DNA from: Acidobacteriota bacterium
Lineage (GTDB): Bacteria > Acidobacteriota > Terriglobia > Terriglobales > Acidobacteriaceae
NCBI GenBank assembly: GCA_021780315.1
Contig: JAJXYY010000042.1
Span: 558,001 to 622,000 of the forward strand
DNA length: 64,000 bases
Direction of reading: 5' to 3'
Under the pieces are notes generated by a model. It saw only the letters and a list, made by a program, of their open reading frames with translations. It did not search any database and was not told where the DNA came from. A program made the position numbers and the translations under genes. Positions within the stretch are counted from its first letter, which is position 1. The number at the start of each line of letters is the position of its first letter. Shown piece by piece: positions 27,697 to 35,844 of this stretch.

Positions 27697-27897
27697 CTAA
27701 TCTTCATCCTCGTCATCGATCGGTGCGGCCTCTTCGTCGTCATAGCCTTCGGCTTCAATCGGAGCAAGCTCGATCGGGTCCACCGACACGACCTCCAACT
27801 CCAGCCCACACTCATCACACAGTACGGTTTCGCCTTCTTCTACTTCGTCCGCATCCACACTGATCGGGTTATCGCATTCAGGACATACAACGGCCAT
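27697..27897 (-). CDS. LysW-like acidic zinc-ribbon protein lacking the EDWGE tail
   Basis: The product has 66 residues. The N-terminal half, with Cys5-Cys8 (CPEC) and Cys27-Cys30 (CDEC) and GLELEVVSVDPIEL, matches LysW/ArgW, the carrier protein that protects alpha-aminoadipate or glutamate in lysine/arginine synthesis. Known LysW proteins end in EDWGE, whose last Glu forms the isopeptide bond. This one instead has a longer acidic tail ending IDDEDED. No lysX, lysZ or lysY homologue is in the window. It may be a LysW relative with another role (chaperone, regulator or zinc buffer) rather than an amino-group carrier. Confidence 0.75.
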   Translation of the reverse strand: MAVVCPECDNPISVDADEVEEGETVLCDECGLELEVVSVDPIELAPIEAEGYDDEEAAPIDDEDED

Positions 27898-27936
27898 CTT
27901 GGTTGCCTCCAGGCTAGTTCTTGTTACGCTGATCTT

Positions 27937-27962
27937 TCCCTATAGGATGTCCCTATAAGATA
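27937..27962. repeat. Tandem 13-base repeat upstream of the LysW-like gene
   Basis: TCCCTATAGGATG at 27937-27949 is followed at once by TCCCTATAAGATA, differing at two of 13 positions. CCTATAGG within it is palindromic. It sits 40-65 bases upstream of the LysW-like start and about 110 upstream of the M28 gene, in a divergent promoter region, so it is an operator candidate. Confidence 0.5.
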
Positions 27963-28067
27963 TCCACTATGTTCTTACCACCGCATGGCTATTTCTAGCG
28001 GCCTTGCGCCGGTACGTCAAGCTTACGATTGTTCTACCGCTTCAGTTTCCACATGAGGAAAATTAAC

Positions 28068-29627
28068 GTGACCATTCGACGCACCCCGCTCCGCTTCGTT
28101 TGCAGCCTCTCTCTCTGCGCCGCATTCTTTCTACCGCTCGCCGCCCAGGCGCAGCCGCCAGCACCCGTCGGCGCACCAGTCACCGTAGCCCCGGTCGACC
28201 CCGCCATCGCCGCCGCTCTCCAGCAGGTCTCCCCCGACCGCATCCACGCCACCATCGAGAAACTCGTCAGCTTCAACAACCGCAGCACCCTCTCCAGCAT
28301 GGATACCGACCTCGCTCCCGGCACCGGCATCAACGCCGCCGCCGACTGGATCTTCTCCCAGTTCCAGAGCTACTCCGCCGAGTGCGGAGGATGCCTGGAG
28401 GTCAAGCGCGACGTCTTTGTCGAGCCAGCCGTCCCCGGCTCCCGCATCATCCGGCCCACCCGCCTCCAGAACATCTACGCCGTCCTCAAGGGCACCGATC
28501 CCGCCCAGGCCGCCCGGCGCGTCCTCATCACCGGACACTACGACTCCCGCAACTCCGACAACTTCGACACCCACACCCCCGCCCCCGGCGCCAACGACGA
28601 CGCCAGCGGCACCGCCGTCTCCATGGAGTGCGCCCGCGTCCTCAGCAAACTCAAGTTCCCCAGCACCATCGTCTTCGTCACCGTCGCCGGCGAAGAGCAG
28701 GGCCTCTTCGGCAGCCGTCACCTCGCCCAACTCGCCAAGTCCGAAGGCTGGCAACTGGAAGCCGTCCTCAACAACGACATAGTCGGCGGCGATACCACCC
28801 CAGGCGTCAACGCTGACAAGTCCGTCGTCCGCATCTTCTCCGAAGGCATCCCCGCCACCGCCACCCCGCAGGAGATCCGCACCATCGAAAGTATCGGTGC
28901 CGACAGCGACTCCTCCTCTCGCGAACTCGCCCGCGCCATCGCCGACGTAGGCCGTACCTACTTCACCCCCTCCATGCAGCGGGCCGCAGCCCTGCCCGGC
29001 CAGGTGCACAGCAACGCCATCCGCAGGCTCCCGGCCTTCCACCCCGTACTCATCTTCCGCCGCGACCGCTTCCTGCGCGGTGGCGACCACACCAGCTTCA
29101 ACCTCGAAGGCTTCACCGCCGTCCGCATCACCGAGTGGCAGGAGAACTTCAACCATCAGCACCAGAACCCCCGCATCGACACCGGCACCCTGCCCGACGG
29201 CACGAAAGGCCCCATTCAATACGGCGACCTGATCCAGTACGACGACTTCAACTACATGGCCAACGTCGCTCGCCTCAACGCCGCCTCGCTGGCCACCTTC
29301 GCCTCCGCCCCCGGCCTGCCCCAGAACGTGACCGTCCTCAACCCGCCCTACGACCCCCGCACCAGCCTCACATGGGAGCGGCCCGCTGGCATGCCCGCCA
29401 ACGCCACCTTCGAGGTCGTCTACCGCGACACCCAGGCACCCGACTGGACCAGCTTTGTCTCCGCCGGTAACGCCACCTCCATCATCCTGCCTATCTCCAA
29501 GGACAACACCATCTTCGGCGTCCGCTCCGTAGACCCCGCCGGTCATCGCAGCGCCGCCGTATACCCCATGCCCGCAGCCAACAACGTTCCACCCGTACCC
29601 GGAACCACCATCCCCGCACCAAAGTAG
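28068..29627 (+). CDS. Exported M28-family zinc peptidase with C-terminal Fn3-like domain
   Basis: The product has 519 residues from GTG 28068 (GAGGA about eight bases upstream; longer in-frame starts exist). A signal peptide ends LPLAAQA. The two-zinc aminopeptidase site is complete: His in GHYDSRN, bridging Asp in GANDDASG, catalytic and ligand Glu in AGEEQGLFGSRH, Asp in NNDIVGG and His in RGGDHTSF. The last about 90 residues (PQNVTVLN, TSLTWERP, NTIFGVRSVDPAGH) form a fibronectin-type III-like beta domain. It probably trims extracellular or periplasmic peptides. It is divergent from the LysW-like gene. Confidence 0.93.
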   Translation: MTIRRTPLRFVCSLSLCAAFFLPLAAQAQPPAPVGAPVTVAPVDPAIAAALQQVSPDRIHATIEKLVSFNNRSTLSSMDTDLAPGTGINAAADWIFSQFQSYSAECGGCLEVKRDVFVEPAVPGSRIIRPTRLQNIYAVLKGTDPAQAARRVLITGHYDSRNSDNFDTHTPAPGANDDASGTAVSMECARVLSKLKFPSTIVFVTVAGEEQGLFGSRHLAQLAKSEGWQLEAVLNNDIVGGDTTPGVNADKSVVRIFSEGIPATATPQEIRTIESIGADSDSSSRELARAIADVGRTYFTPSMQRAAALPGQVHSNAIRRLPAFHPVLIFRRDRFLRGGDHTSFNLEGFTAVRITEWQENFNHQHQNPRIDTGTLPDGTKGPIQYGDLIQYDDFNYMANVARLNAASLATFASAPGLPQNVTVLNPPYDPRTSLTWERPAGMPANATFEVVYRDTQAPDWTSFVSAGNATSIILPISKDNTIFGVRSVDPAGHRSAAVYPMPAANNVPPVPGTTIPAPK

Positions 29628-29678
29628 TCTGTCCCCCGGTAGGAACCCGCGGGCTGTGTTGAAATAGAGGCAGCAACT

Positions 29679-30527
29679 ATGCCCCGTTCCGGTTCCATCT
29701 CGCTGAGTATGCCCCCGTTCGCGGGGGCTACTCGCAAAATCATCCTCGCCAACGTCGCCGCCTTCTTTGCCCTGGGCGTGCTCTCCTGGATCTCCCCCAC
29801 AGCCTACCTCTTCCTCCGCATCCATCTGATGCTGGAGCCGCTGGCCGTCGTGCGTGGTGAACTCTGGCAGATCTTCACCTATGCCTTTGTCCAGGAGGGC
29901 ATCCTTGCCATCCTCTTCGGCATGCTCACTCTCTGGTTCACCGGCTCTCTGCTGGAAGGCGCCCGCGGCAGCCGCTGGCTCGCCGAGCTCTACCTCACCT
30001 CCGTCATCGGTGGCGCACTCATCGCCGCAGCCCTCTCCTTCACCCACATCTTCCACCTCCGGCCGGATGTCGGTGCCGTCGGAGCCTGGGGCGGCATCTT
30101 TGGCCTGCTCGTCGCCATCGCCATGCTCTTCGGAGACCAGGAGTTCCTCCTCTGGTTTGTCCTCCGCATCAAGGCCAAGTACATGGTCACCATCTACATC
30201 CTCATCGCCGTCGCCGTCCTGCTCAAGCAGGCCGACACCTTCGGCGCACTGCTCCAGCTCTCCGGCGCGCTCTGCGGCTTCCTCTACGTCAAGCTCGCAC
30301 CCAGCCGCGGCCTCGCCTTCGGCTTCTCCGAGGCCTACTTCAACCTCCGCAACCAGTACTACCGCGCCAAACGCCGCCGCGCCGCACGCAAATTCGAGGT
30401 CTACATGCGCAAGCAGAATCGCGAAGTCCACTTCGACCAGGACGGCCGCTACGTCGACCCCGACGAGCTCCGCAAATCTCCACCGCGCGATCCACGCAAT
30501 GGAAACGACAAGCGCTGGATGAACTAA
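29679..30527 (+). CDS. Rhomboid-like membrane protein without the catalytic dyad
   Basis: The product has 282 residues with about six membrane helices, arranged as in a rhomboid protease (PF01694): [20 protein letters not shown] matches the first conserved region. The active-site loop should read GxSGxxxG but here is GAWGGIFG at 135-142, with Trp137 in place of Ser. The helix that should carry His reads LSGALCG (194-200), without His. The protein is therefore a pseudoprotease. The C-terminal 80 residues are soluble and very basic ([20 protein letters not shown]). Its stop overlaps the convergent MCP gene by four bases. A possible role is a scaffold or quality-control factor. Confidence 0.82.
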   Translation: MPRSGSISLSMPPFAGATRKIILANVAAFFALGVLSWISPTAYLFLRIHLMLEPLAVVRGELWQIFTYAFVQEGILAILFGMLTLWFTGSLLEGARGSRWLAELYLTSVIGGALIAAALSFTHIFHLRPDVGAVGAWGGIFGLLVAIAMLFGDQEFLLWFVLRIKAKYMVTIYILIAVAVLLKQADTFGALLQLSGALCGFLYVKLAPSRGLAFGFSEAYFNLRNQYYRAKRRRAARKFEVYMRKQNREVHFDQDGRYVDPDELRKSPPRDPRNGNDKRWMN

Positions 30528-32113
30528 ACCACCGGCTGCACCGCCCGACCCACATACCACGCGCCAATCACTTCCCTCTCAGCGCCTAGCATCGGCTCAT
30601 ACCCCGCAACATACGGCCTGCCCAGAATGTACGCATACCCGAAATAAGCCTCGCCCTGCAGCAGCTGCTGCAGCACCACGCCTCGTGGATTCAGCACCGT
30701 ACCCACCGCCCGGCTGCCATCCGCGCGCAGCACACTGGTCGCCACCCGCTGCATCGATACCCCACGACCATCCTCGCGGCGCATAAACAACGTCGCCCCC
30801 AGCCCCGTCCTGCGCTGCACCTCGTCCACCAGATCGCCGCAGCTCTGCCCCGCACGCGACCCGAACCAGATGTCCGCACCTTCGCGTCCGTCCACCTGTA
30901 GCCGCGCCGGCCCCGACCCCAGACACAGCTCCCGCAGCACCTCCAGCGCCGCCTCCATCTGCGGACGCGCCGCCTCCGCCTCCATCCATCGATCCGCCCC
31001 CACCGCCGCACTCCCGGGCCGCCACGACCCACTCGCCGCACCGTTCTCCGCGCTGCAGCGCTGCGCCATCTCCTCCATACCGCTCTCCAGCTCGCGTGAG
31101 CTGCGAATCATCTGCGTACTCAGCTCCGCCGATGCATCCGCATCCCACGTACACTCGTTGGTCGTCTCCGCCAGCTCCCGCAGATGCACATTCACCTTGT
31201 CCGCCGCCGCAATCTGCTGGCTGGCCGCAACACTTACCTCCTGCGTAATATCGCCGATCTTGGCAATCGACTGCAGAATCTCCTGCAGCGCCGCATCCGC
31301 AGCCCGCTCCATCGCCGCGCTCTCCGTCACCGCCACACGGTTCTTGTGCATGGACACACTCGCCTTGCCCGTCGCGCCCCGCGCTCCCGCAATCATCTCG
31401 CCGATCTCCACCGTCGCACTCGTCGTCCGGTCGGCCAGCAAGCGCACCTCCTTGGCCACCACGTTGAACCCCGCGCCATGCTCCCCCGCACGCGCAGCTT
31501 CAATCGCCGCATTCAATGCCAGCAGGTTCGTCTGGTTGGCAATCTCACGAATCAGACCCACCACTCGCTCTATCCGCAGCACACTCGCCGCCACCTCGTC
31601 CATCAACTCCGTACAGTGCGACGCCGATCCCGCCATCGCCTCCAGCAACTCCGTCCGCTGCCGCACCACCGCCGTACCCACCGACACCTTCTCGAACGCG
31701 TCCGCCATCCGCGCCACCGTCGCCGCGCTGTTCCGGCTGCTCTGCTCCGCCGCCGTCCGTATCTGTTCACTCATCGCGCTGACCGCCAGAATGTTGCTGC
31801 TCTGCTGGTGCGATCGCTGTGCCGTCACCATCGCCGAGCGCACTACCCGCTCACTGGTCGCGGCCAGCTCTCGGCCTTGTCCCGCCAGCGCACTGCAACT
31901 CTCCTGCATCCAATCCCCACCCGGCTCCCACTCCTCGCCACGCACCAGCGTGCTCGCCGCACGGCCACCCAACCAACCCCATCCCGCCAGCCAGCGCAGC
32001 ACCGCCGCAACCGCCACGCCCCGCCTCGCAATATGCCGCGTCGCACCATACTCGCGAGCACCCGAACCTGAACCAACATCTGTAGTGACATCCGAAGCGA
32101 CATAGACCGTCAT
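30524..32113 (-). CDS. Methyl-accepting chemotaxis-like signalling protein with C-terminal Cache-like domain
   Basis: The product has about 529 residues from ATG 32113 (start unsure). Residues about 70-350 form a long helical coiled coil. The receptor hairpin near 180-230 includes [20 protein letters not shown] and [14 protein letters not shown], which docks CheA/CheW. The C-terminus ([34 protein letters not shown]) looks like a single Cache sensor domain, which normally sits before the signalling part and outside the cell. Only one weak hydrophobic stretch occurs near the N-terminus, so it may be cytoplasmic. Adaptation sites cannot be defined. It overlaps the rhomboid-like stop by four bases, tail to tail. 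Confidence 0.78.
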   Translation of the reverse strand: MTVYVASDVTTDVGSGSGAREYGATRHIARRGVAVAAVLRWLAGWGWLGGRAASTLVRGEEWEPGGDWMQESCSALAGQGRELAATSERVVRSAMVTAQRSHQQSSNILAVSAMSEQIRTAAEQSSRNSAATVARMADAFEKVSVGTAVVRQRTELLEAMAGSASHCTELMDEVAASVLRIERVVGLIREIANQTNLLALNAAIEAARAGEHGAGFNVVAKEVRLLADRTTSATVEIGEMIAGARGATGKASVSMHKNRVAVTESAAMERAADAALQEILQSIAKIGDITQEVSVAASQQIAAADKVNVHLRELAETTNECTWDADASAELSTQMIRSSRELESGMEEMAQRCSAENGAASGSWRPGSAAVGADRWMEAEAARPQMEAALEVLRELCLGSGPARLQVDGREGADIWFGSRAGQSCGDLVDEVQRRTGLGATLFMRREDGRGVSMQRVATSVLRADGSRAVGTVLNPRGVVLQQLLQGEAYFGYAYILGRPYVAGYEPMLGAEREVIGAWYVGRAVQPVV

Positions 32114-32172
32114 ACCGACAGATATCGGCAACCAACCAGCCTGCCATCACCCAGCCCCGGTAAAATCACTCC

Positions 32173-32568
32173 ATGGAAATCAAACGCATCGGCTCCCAGC
32201 CCTCCGGCAAAGGTCCCGCAGACTGGTTCACCGGAACCGTCCGCATCGACCCGCTCTTTCAAGCACCAGATCCTGCACTGGTCGCCGGCGCCACCGTCAC
32301 CTTTGAGCCCGGCGCACGCACCGCCTGGCACACTCATCCCCTCGGACAGACCTTGATCGTCACCGCAGGCTGCGGATGGGTCCAGCGCGCAGGCGCTCCC
32401 ATCGAAGAGATTCACCCCGGCGACGTCGTCTGGTTCTCCCCGGGAGAAAAACACTGGCACGGCGCAACCCCCACCACCGCCATGACCCACATCGCCATTC
32501 AGGAACGACTCGATGGCAAGGTCGTCGAGTGGATGGAGCACGTCAGCGACGAACAGTACCAACGCTGA
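32173..32568 (+). CDS. Manganese cupin, close homologue of acidobacterial hydroxynitrile lyase GtHNL
   Basis: A 131-residue single-domain cupin. Metal ligands His53 and His55 (AWHTH), Gln59 and His94 (GEKHWH) match those I recall for the Granulicella tundricola enzyme, as does His96. Ala40, Val42 and Gln110, the engineered active-site positions of that enzyme, are also the same here. Almost every stretch ([37 protein letters not shown]) agrees with my memory of it. The reaction known for that homologue is formation/cleavage of (R)-cyanohydrins such as mandelonitrile. The natural role is uncertain, and many relatives are simply called quercetin-dioxygenase-like cupins. Confidence 0.88.
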   Translation: MEIKRIGSQPSGKGPADWFTGTVRIDPLFQAPDPALVAGATVTFEPGARTAWHTHPLGQTLIVTAGCGWVQRAGAPIEEIHPGDVVWFSPGEKHWHGATPTTAMTHIAIQERLDGKVVEWMEHVSDEQYQR

Positions 32569-32614
32569 CGCACATCCCCTGCCCGCCTGACCTCCAGCCC
32601 TGCCGGTGCGGAGA

Positions 32615-34438
32615 CTAGCTCCGCACCACCGTCCGCAGGCTCAACTCCTTCATCTGCTGCTCGCTCACCGGAGTCGGCGCATCCACCATCAGGTCGATCG
32701 CCTTCGCCGTCTTCGGGAACGCGATCACCTCGCGCAGGCTCGTCGCCCCCGCCAGAATCATCACAATCCGGTCCAGCCCCAGCGCAATCCCCCCATGCGG
32801 CGGCGTGCCATACTCCAGCGCATCCAGGAAGAACCCAAACCGCTCCTTCGCCTCCGCATCCGTCATCCCCAGCGAACGGAAGATCTCCGCCTGCACATCC
32901 TGCCGGTGGATACGGATCGAGCCAGAACCCAGCTCCGTCCCATTCAGCACAATGTCATATGCCAGCGCACGCACCGCGCCCTTGTCGTTCACCAGCCGGC
33001 CCGCCTTGATGTCTTCCTCGTGCGGCGACGTAAACGGATGGTGCGCTGCATTCCACACCTTCGCCTCCTCGTCCCACTCGTACATCGGAAAGTCCGTGAC
33101 CCACAAAAACTTGAAGTCCGCCTCGGTGCCGGTCTTCTCAAAACGCTTGTGCTTCTCCGCAAACTTCTGAGCCAGTTGCAGCCGCAACCCGCCCACCCGC
33201 TTGTAGATCCACTGCGGGTCGTAGTTCCACTTCTCCGGCGTCCCCAGCTTCGGCGTAATCACCACCAGCAGATCGGCCGCGCCACCCGCCATCCGGGCTT
33301 CAATCGTCGCCGCCAGCGGAGCAAAGGCCTCATTCGTCTTCAGCCGCGCTACATCCAGAAAGTCCAGCCCGCACTCACCAAACGTCGTCCGAATCTCTTC
33401 CACCAGCCCGCGCTTCTGCGTCCCGCTCAGCCCACCCGCCTCCGGAATCACAAACCCCAGCACCGGCAGCTTCTGCTCAATCTTCAACGTCTCCCGCAAC
33501 TCCGCGGTCAGCGCATCCGTCAACTCCACCATCGCCGGCAGCCGCATGTCCGGCTTGTCGATCCCGTACTGCCGAATCGCCTCGTCATATGTCATCTGCA
33601 CAAACGGTGGCGTCAGAGAAATTCCCGCCGTCGCAAACGCCGCCTTCAAAAATCCCTCCACCACCCGAAACACCGTCTCCTGCTTCGGAAACGTCATCTC
33701 CAGATCGATCTGCGTAAACTCCGGCTGCCGATCGGCCCGCAGATCCTCGTCGCGGAAGCAGCGCGCAATCTGGAAGTATTTATCGAATCCCGAGATCATC
33801 AGAATCTGCTTGAAGATCTGCGGAGACTGCGGCAGCGCATAAAAACTGCCCGCATGAACCCGGCTCGGTACCAGATAATCCCGCGCTCCCTCCGGCGTCG
33901 AACGCGTCATGAACGGCGTCTCAATCTCCAGAAAACCCTCATCCGACAGATAATTGCGAATCGCCCGCGCCACATCGTGCCGCATCTTGAAGTTCTTCTG
34001 CATCTCCGCCCGGCGCAGATCTAGATAGCGGTACTTCAACCGCACCTCTTCGTTCGCAATCGCCTCTTCCGCAGGCGAGAACGGCGGCGTCTTCGACTCG
34101 TTCAACAGCAGCAACTCCGTCGCCACCACCTCAATCTCGCCCGTCGCCATGTTCGGATTGCCGAGCCCTTCGCCCCGCCGCCGAACCTTGCCCTTCACCG
34201 CCACCACATACTCCGACCGCGCCGTCTCCGCCTTCCCATGCGCCGCAGCCGACACTTCCTTATCCAGCACCACCTGCGTAATGCCCGTACGATCCCGCAC
34301 ATCCAGAAAGATCAGGTTCCCGTGGTCCCGCCGCCGGTTCACCCAGCCCATCAACACCACGTCCTCGCCAGCCTGCTCCGGCCGGAGAACTCCACACATA
34401 TGCGTACGCTGCAAACTACCTAGAAAATCAAGAGTCAC
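32615..34438 (-). CDS. aspS: Aspartyl-tRNA synthetase, probably non-discriminating
   Basis: A 607-residue class II synthetase that charges tRNA(Asp). The start GTG 34438 has GGAAG about five bases upstream. The OB-fold anticodon domain comes first (GWVNRRRDHGNLIFLDVRDR), then the class II core (RYLDLRRAEMQKNF, QSPQIFKQILMISGFDKYFQ, ARCFRDEDLRADRQPEFTQI), the bacterial insertion, and motif 3 (GIALGLDRIVMILAG). His in RRRDHG is the residue type seen in non-discriminating AspRS, which also mischarges tRNA(Asn) for GatCAB. That reading is inference. It lies downstream of hisS on the same strand, a common aspS-hisS pairing. Confidence 0.95.
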   Translation of the reverse strand: MTLDFLGSLQRTHMCGVLRPEQAGEDVVLMGWVNRRRDHGNLIFLDVRDRTGITQVVLDKEVSAAAHGKAETARSEYVVAVKGKVRRRGEGLGNPNMATGEIEVVATELLLLNESKTPPFSPAEEAIANEEVRLKYRYLDLRRAEMQKNFKMRHDVARAIRNYLSDEGFLEIETPFMTRSTPEGARDYLVPSRVHAGSFYALPQSPQIFKQILMISGFDKYFQIARCFRDEDLRADRQPEFTQIDLEMTFPKQETVFRVVEGFLKAAFATAGISLTPPFVQMTYDEAIRQYGIDKPDMRLPAMVELTDALTAELRETLKIEQKLPVLGFVIPEAGGLSGTQKRGLVEEIRTTFGECGLDFLDVARLKTNEAFAPLAATIEARMAGGAADLLVVITPKLGTPEKWNYDPQWIYKRVGGLRLQLAQKFAEKHKRFEKTGTEADFKFLWVTDFPMYEWDEEAKVWNAAHHPFTSPHEEDIKAGRLVNDKGAVRALAYDIVLNGTELGSGSIRIHRQDVQAEIFRSLGMTDAEAKERFGFFLDALEYGTPPHGGIALGLDRIVMILAGATSLREVIAFPKTAKAIDLMVDAPTPVSEQQMKELSLRTVVRS

Positions 34439-34485
34439 AAGTCTTCCTTAACTGAGCTACTTTGCTCGATCCATCACGCCAGCCA

Positions 34486-35793
34486 TCAGCCTCGCAGCAC
34501 CTGCGCCAACTCACTCCGCGGCACCTTCGTCTGTTCGCCAGCCTCAAAATACTTCACCGTCAGAATACCGGACGAAACCTCATCCTCTCCGACAATCACC
34601 ATCCGGTGCGCCAGCTTATCCGCCGCTTCAAACGACTTCCGCAGCCGGAACGTCCCATCGCCAACCTCGACCGTCAGGCCCTGCGCCCGCAACTCCTTGG
34701 CCAGCACCAGCGCCGCCGCATTCTGCGCCACGCCCATCGGAGCAATAAACGCATCTAGCTTCTTCGCCCCCAGCGTGGCATCCGCAGCCAGCGCCATCTG
34801 CGCCTGCAGCGTCAAAATCAACCGGTCCTCCCCGATCGCAAACCCGATCCCCGGAGCCTTCGGGCCACCCAGCATCTCGCTCAGTCCGTCGTACCGGCCG
34901 CCGCCCAGCAACGCATTCTGCGTACCCAGACCGCTGCCATCCGCCACCGTAAACTCAAACGTTGTCCGCGTGTAGTAGTCCAGCCCCCGCACCAGCCTGG
35001 GCTCCACCACATACGCCACGCCGCACGCATCCAGCGCCGCCTTCACCTGCGCAAAGTGCTCCCGGCTAGCTTCATCCAGATACTCCGCAATCTTAGGCAG
35101 CGCATCGATCACCGCCTGGTCGCCCGGCTCCTTGCAGTCCAGCACCCGCAGCGGATTCGTCTCCGCACGCCGCTGACAGTTCTCGCACATCCCCGCCTTC
35201 ACCGGCTCCAAAGCCTCCCGCAACGCCGCAACATACCGCGGACGGTCCGTCGACGAACCCACCGAATTCAACGCCAGCCGCCAGCCCTTGATCCCCAGCT
35301 CATCCAGCAGCGTCGCCAGCATCTCCAGCACCTCCGCATCCCGAATCGCACTGTCCGAACCCGACCACGCCGGCCCAATCACCTCCGCGCCAATCTGCCA
35401 GAACTGCCGGTACCGCCCCCGCTGCGGACGCTCCCGCCGAAACTGCGGCCCAATGTAATACAGCTTCTGCAGCATCCCGCTATCCGCCAGCTTGTGCTCG
35501 ATATACGCCCGCACCACCCCCGCAGTATTCTCCGGACGCAGCGTCAGACTCTGCCCCACACCGCTCTCCGAACGCTGCCGGTCCTGCCACGTATACATCT
35601 CCTTCGAGACAATATCCGTCTCTTCCCCCACGCCCCGCGCAAACAACTGCGTATCCTCGAACACCGGCGTCCGAATCTCTCCAAACCCATACCGCGCAAA
35701 TACCCCGCGCACCACCGCCTCCACCCGGTTCCAAAGCTCCGTCTCCGGCGGAAGCAAATCCCGCGTCCCTCGTACTGCCTTCAAAGTTCCCAT
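34486..35793 (-). CDS. hisS: Histidyl-tRNA synthetase
   Basis: The product has 435 residues from ATG 35793, directly after a close AGGAG. The start GTLKAVRGTRDLLPPE carries the family's RGTRD signature. Motif 2 (YYIGPQFRRERPQRGRYRQF) and the histidine A/B boxes (LVRGLDYYTRTTFEF, GGGRYDGLSEMLGG) follow. The C-terminal anticodon-binding domain begins near 340 (DAFIAPMGVAQNAAALVLA). It forms a pair with aspS (47-base gap). An in-frame start at 35838 is possible but starts within the intergenic stretch of the DUF3857 gene. Confidence 0.95.
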   Translation of the reverse strand: MGTLKAVRGTRDLLPPETELWNRVEAVVRGVFARYGFGEIRTPVFEDTQLFARGVGEETDIVSKEMYTWQDRQRSESGVGQSLTLRPENTAGVVRAYIEHKLADSGMLQKLYYIGPQFRRERPQRGRYRQFWQIGAEVIGPAWSGSDSAIRDAEVLEMLATLLDELGIKGWRLALNSVGSSTDRPRYVAALREALEPVKAGMCENCQRRAETNPLRVLDCKEPGDQAVIDALPKIAEYLDEASREHFAQVKAALDACGVAYVVEPRLVRGLDYYTRTTFEFTVADGSGLGTQNALLGGGRYDGLSEMLGGPKAPGIGFAIGEDRLILTLQAQMALAADATLGAKKLDAFIAPMGVAQNAAALVLAKELRAQGLTVEVGDGTFRLRKSFEAADKLAHRMVIVGEDEVSSGILTVKYFEAGEQTKVPRSELAQVLRG

Positions 35794-35844
35794 TACTCCT
35801 AGTGTAGCGAAATCCGCCGCTCCCAGCCGCTTCTCCAACTGAAA

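Noticed and set aside
28131-30560. 809-residue open frame antisense to the M28 and rhomboid-like genes
   Set aside because: High third-position GC leaves long antisense frames. The sense frames carry clear domains, and this one is Gly/Val/Asp low complexity.
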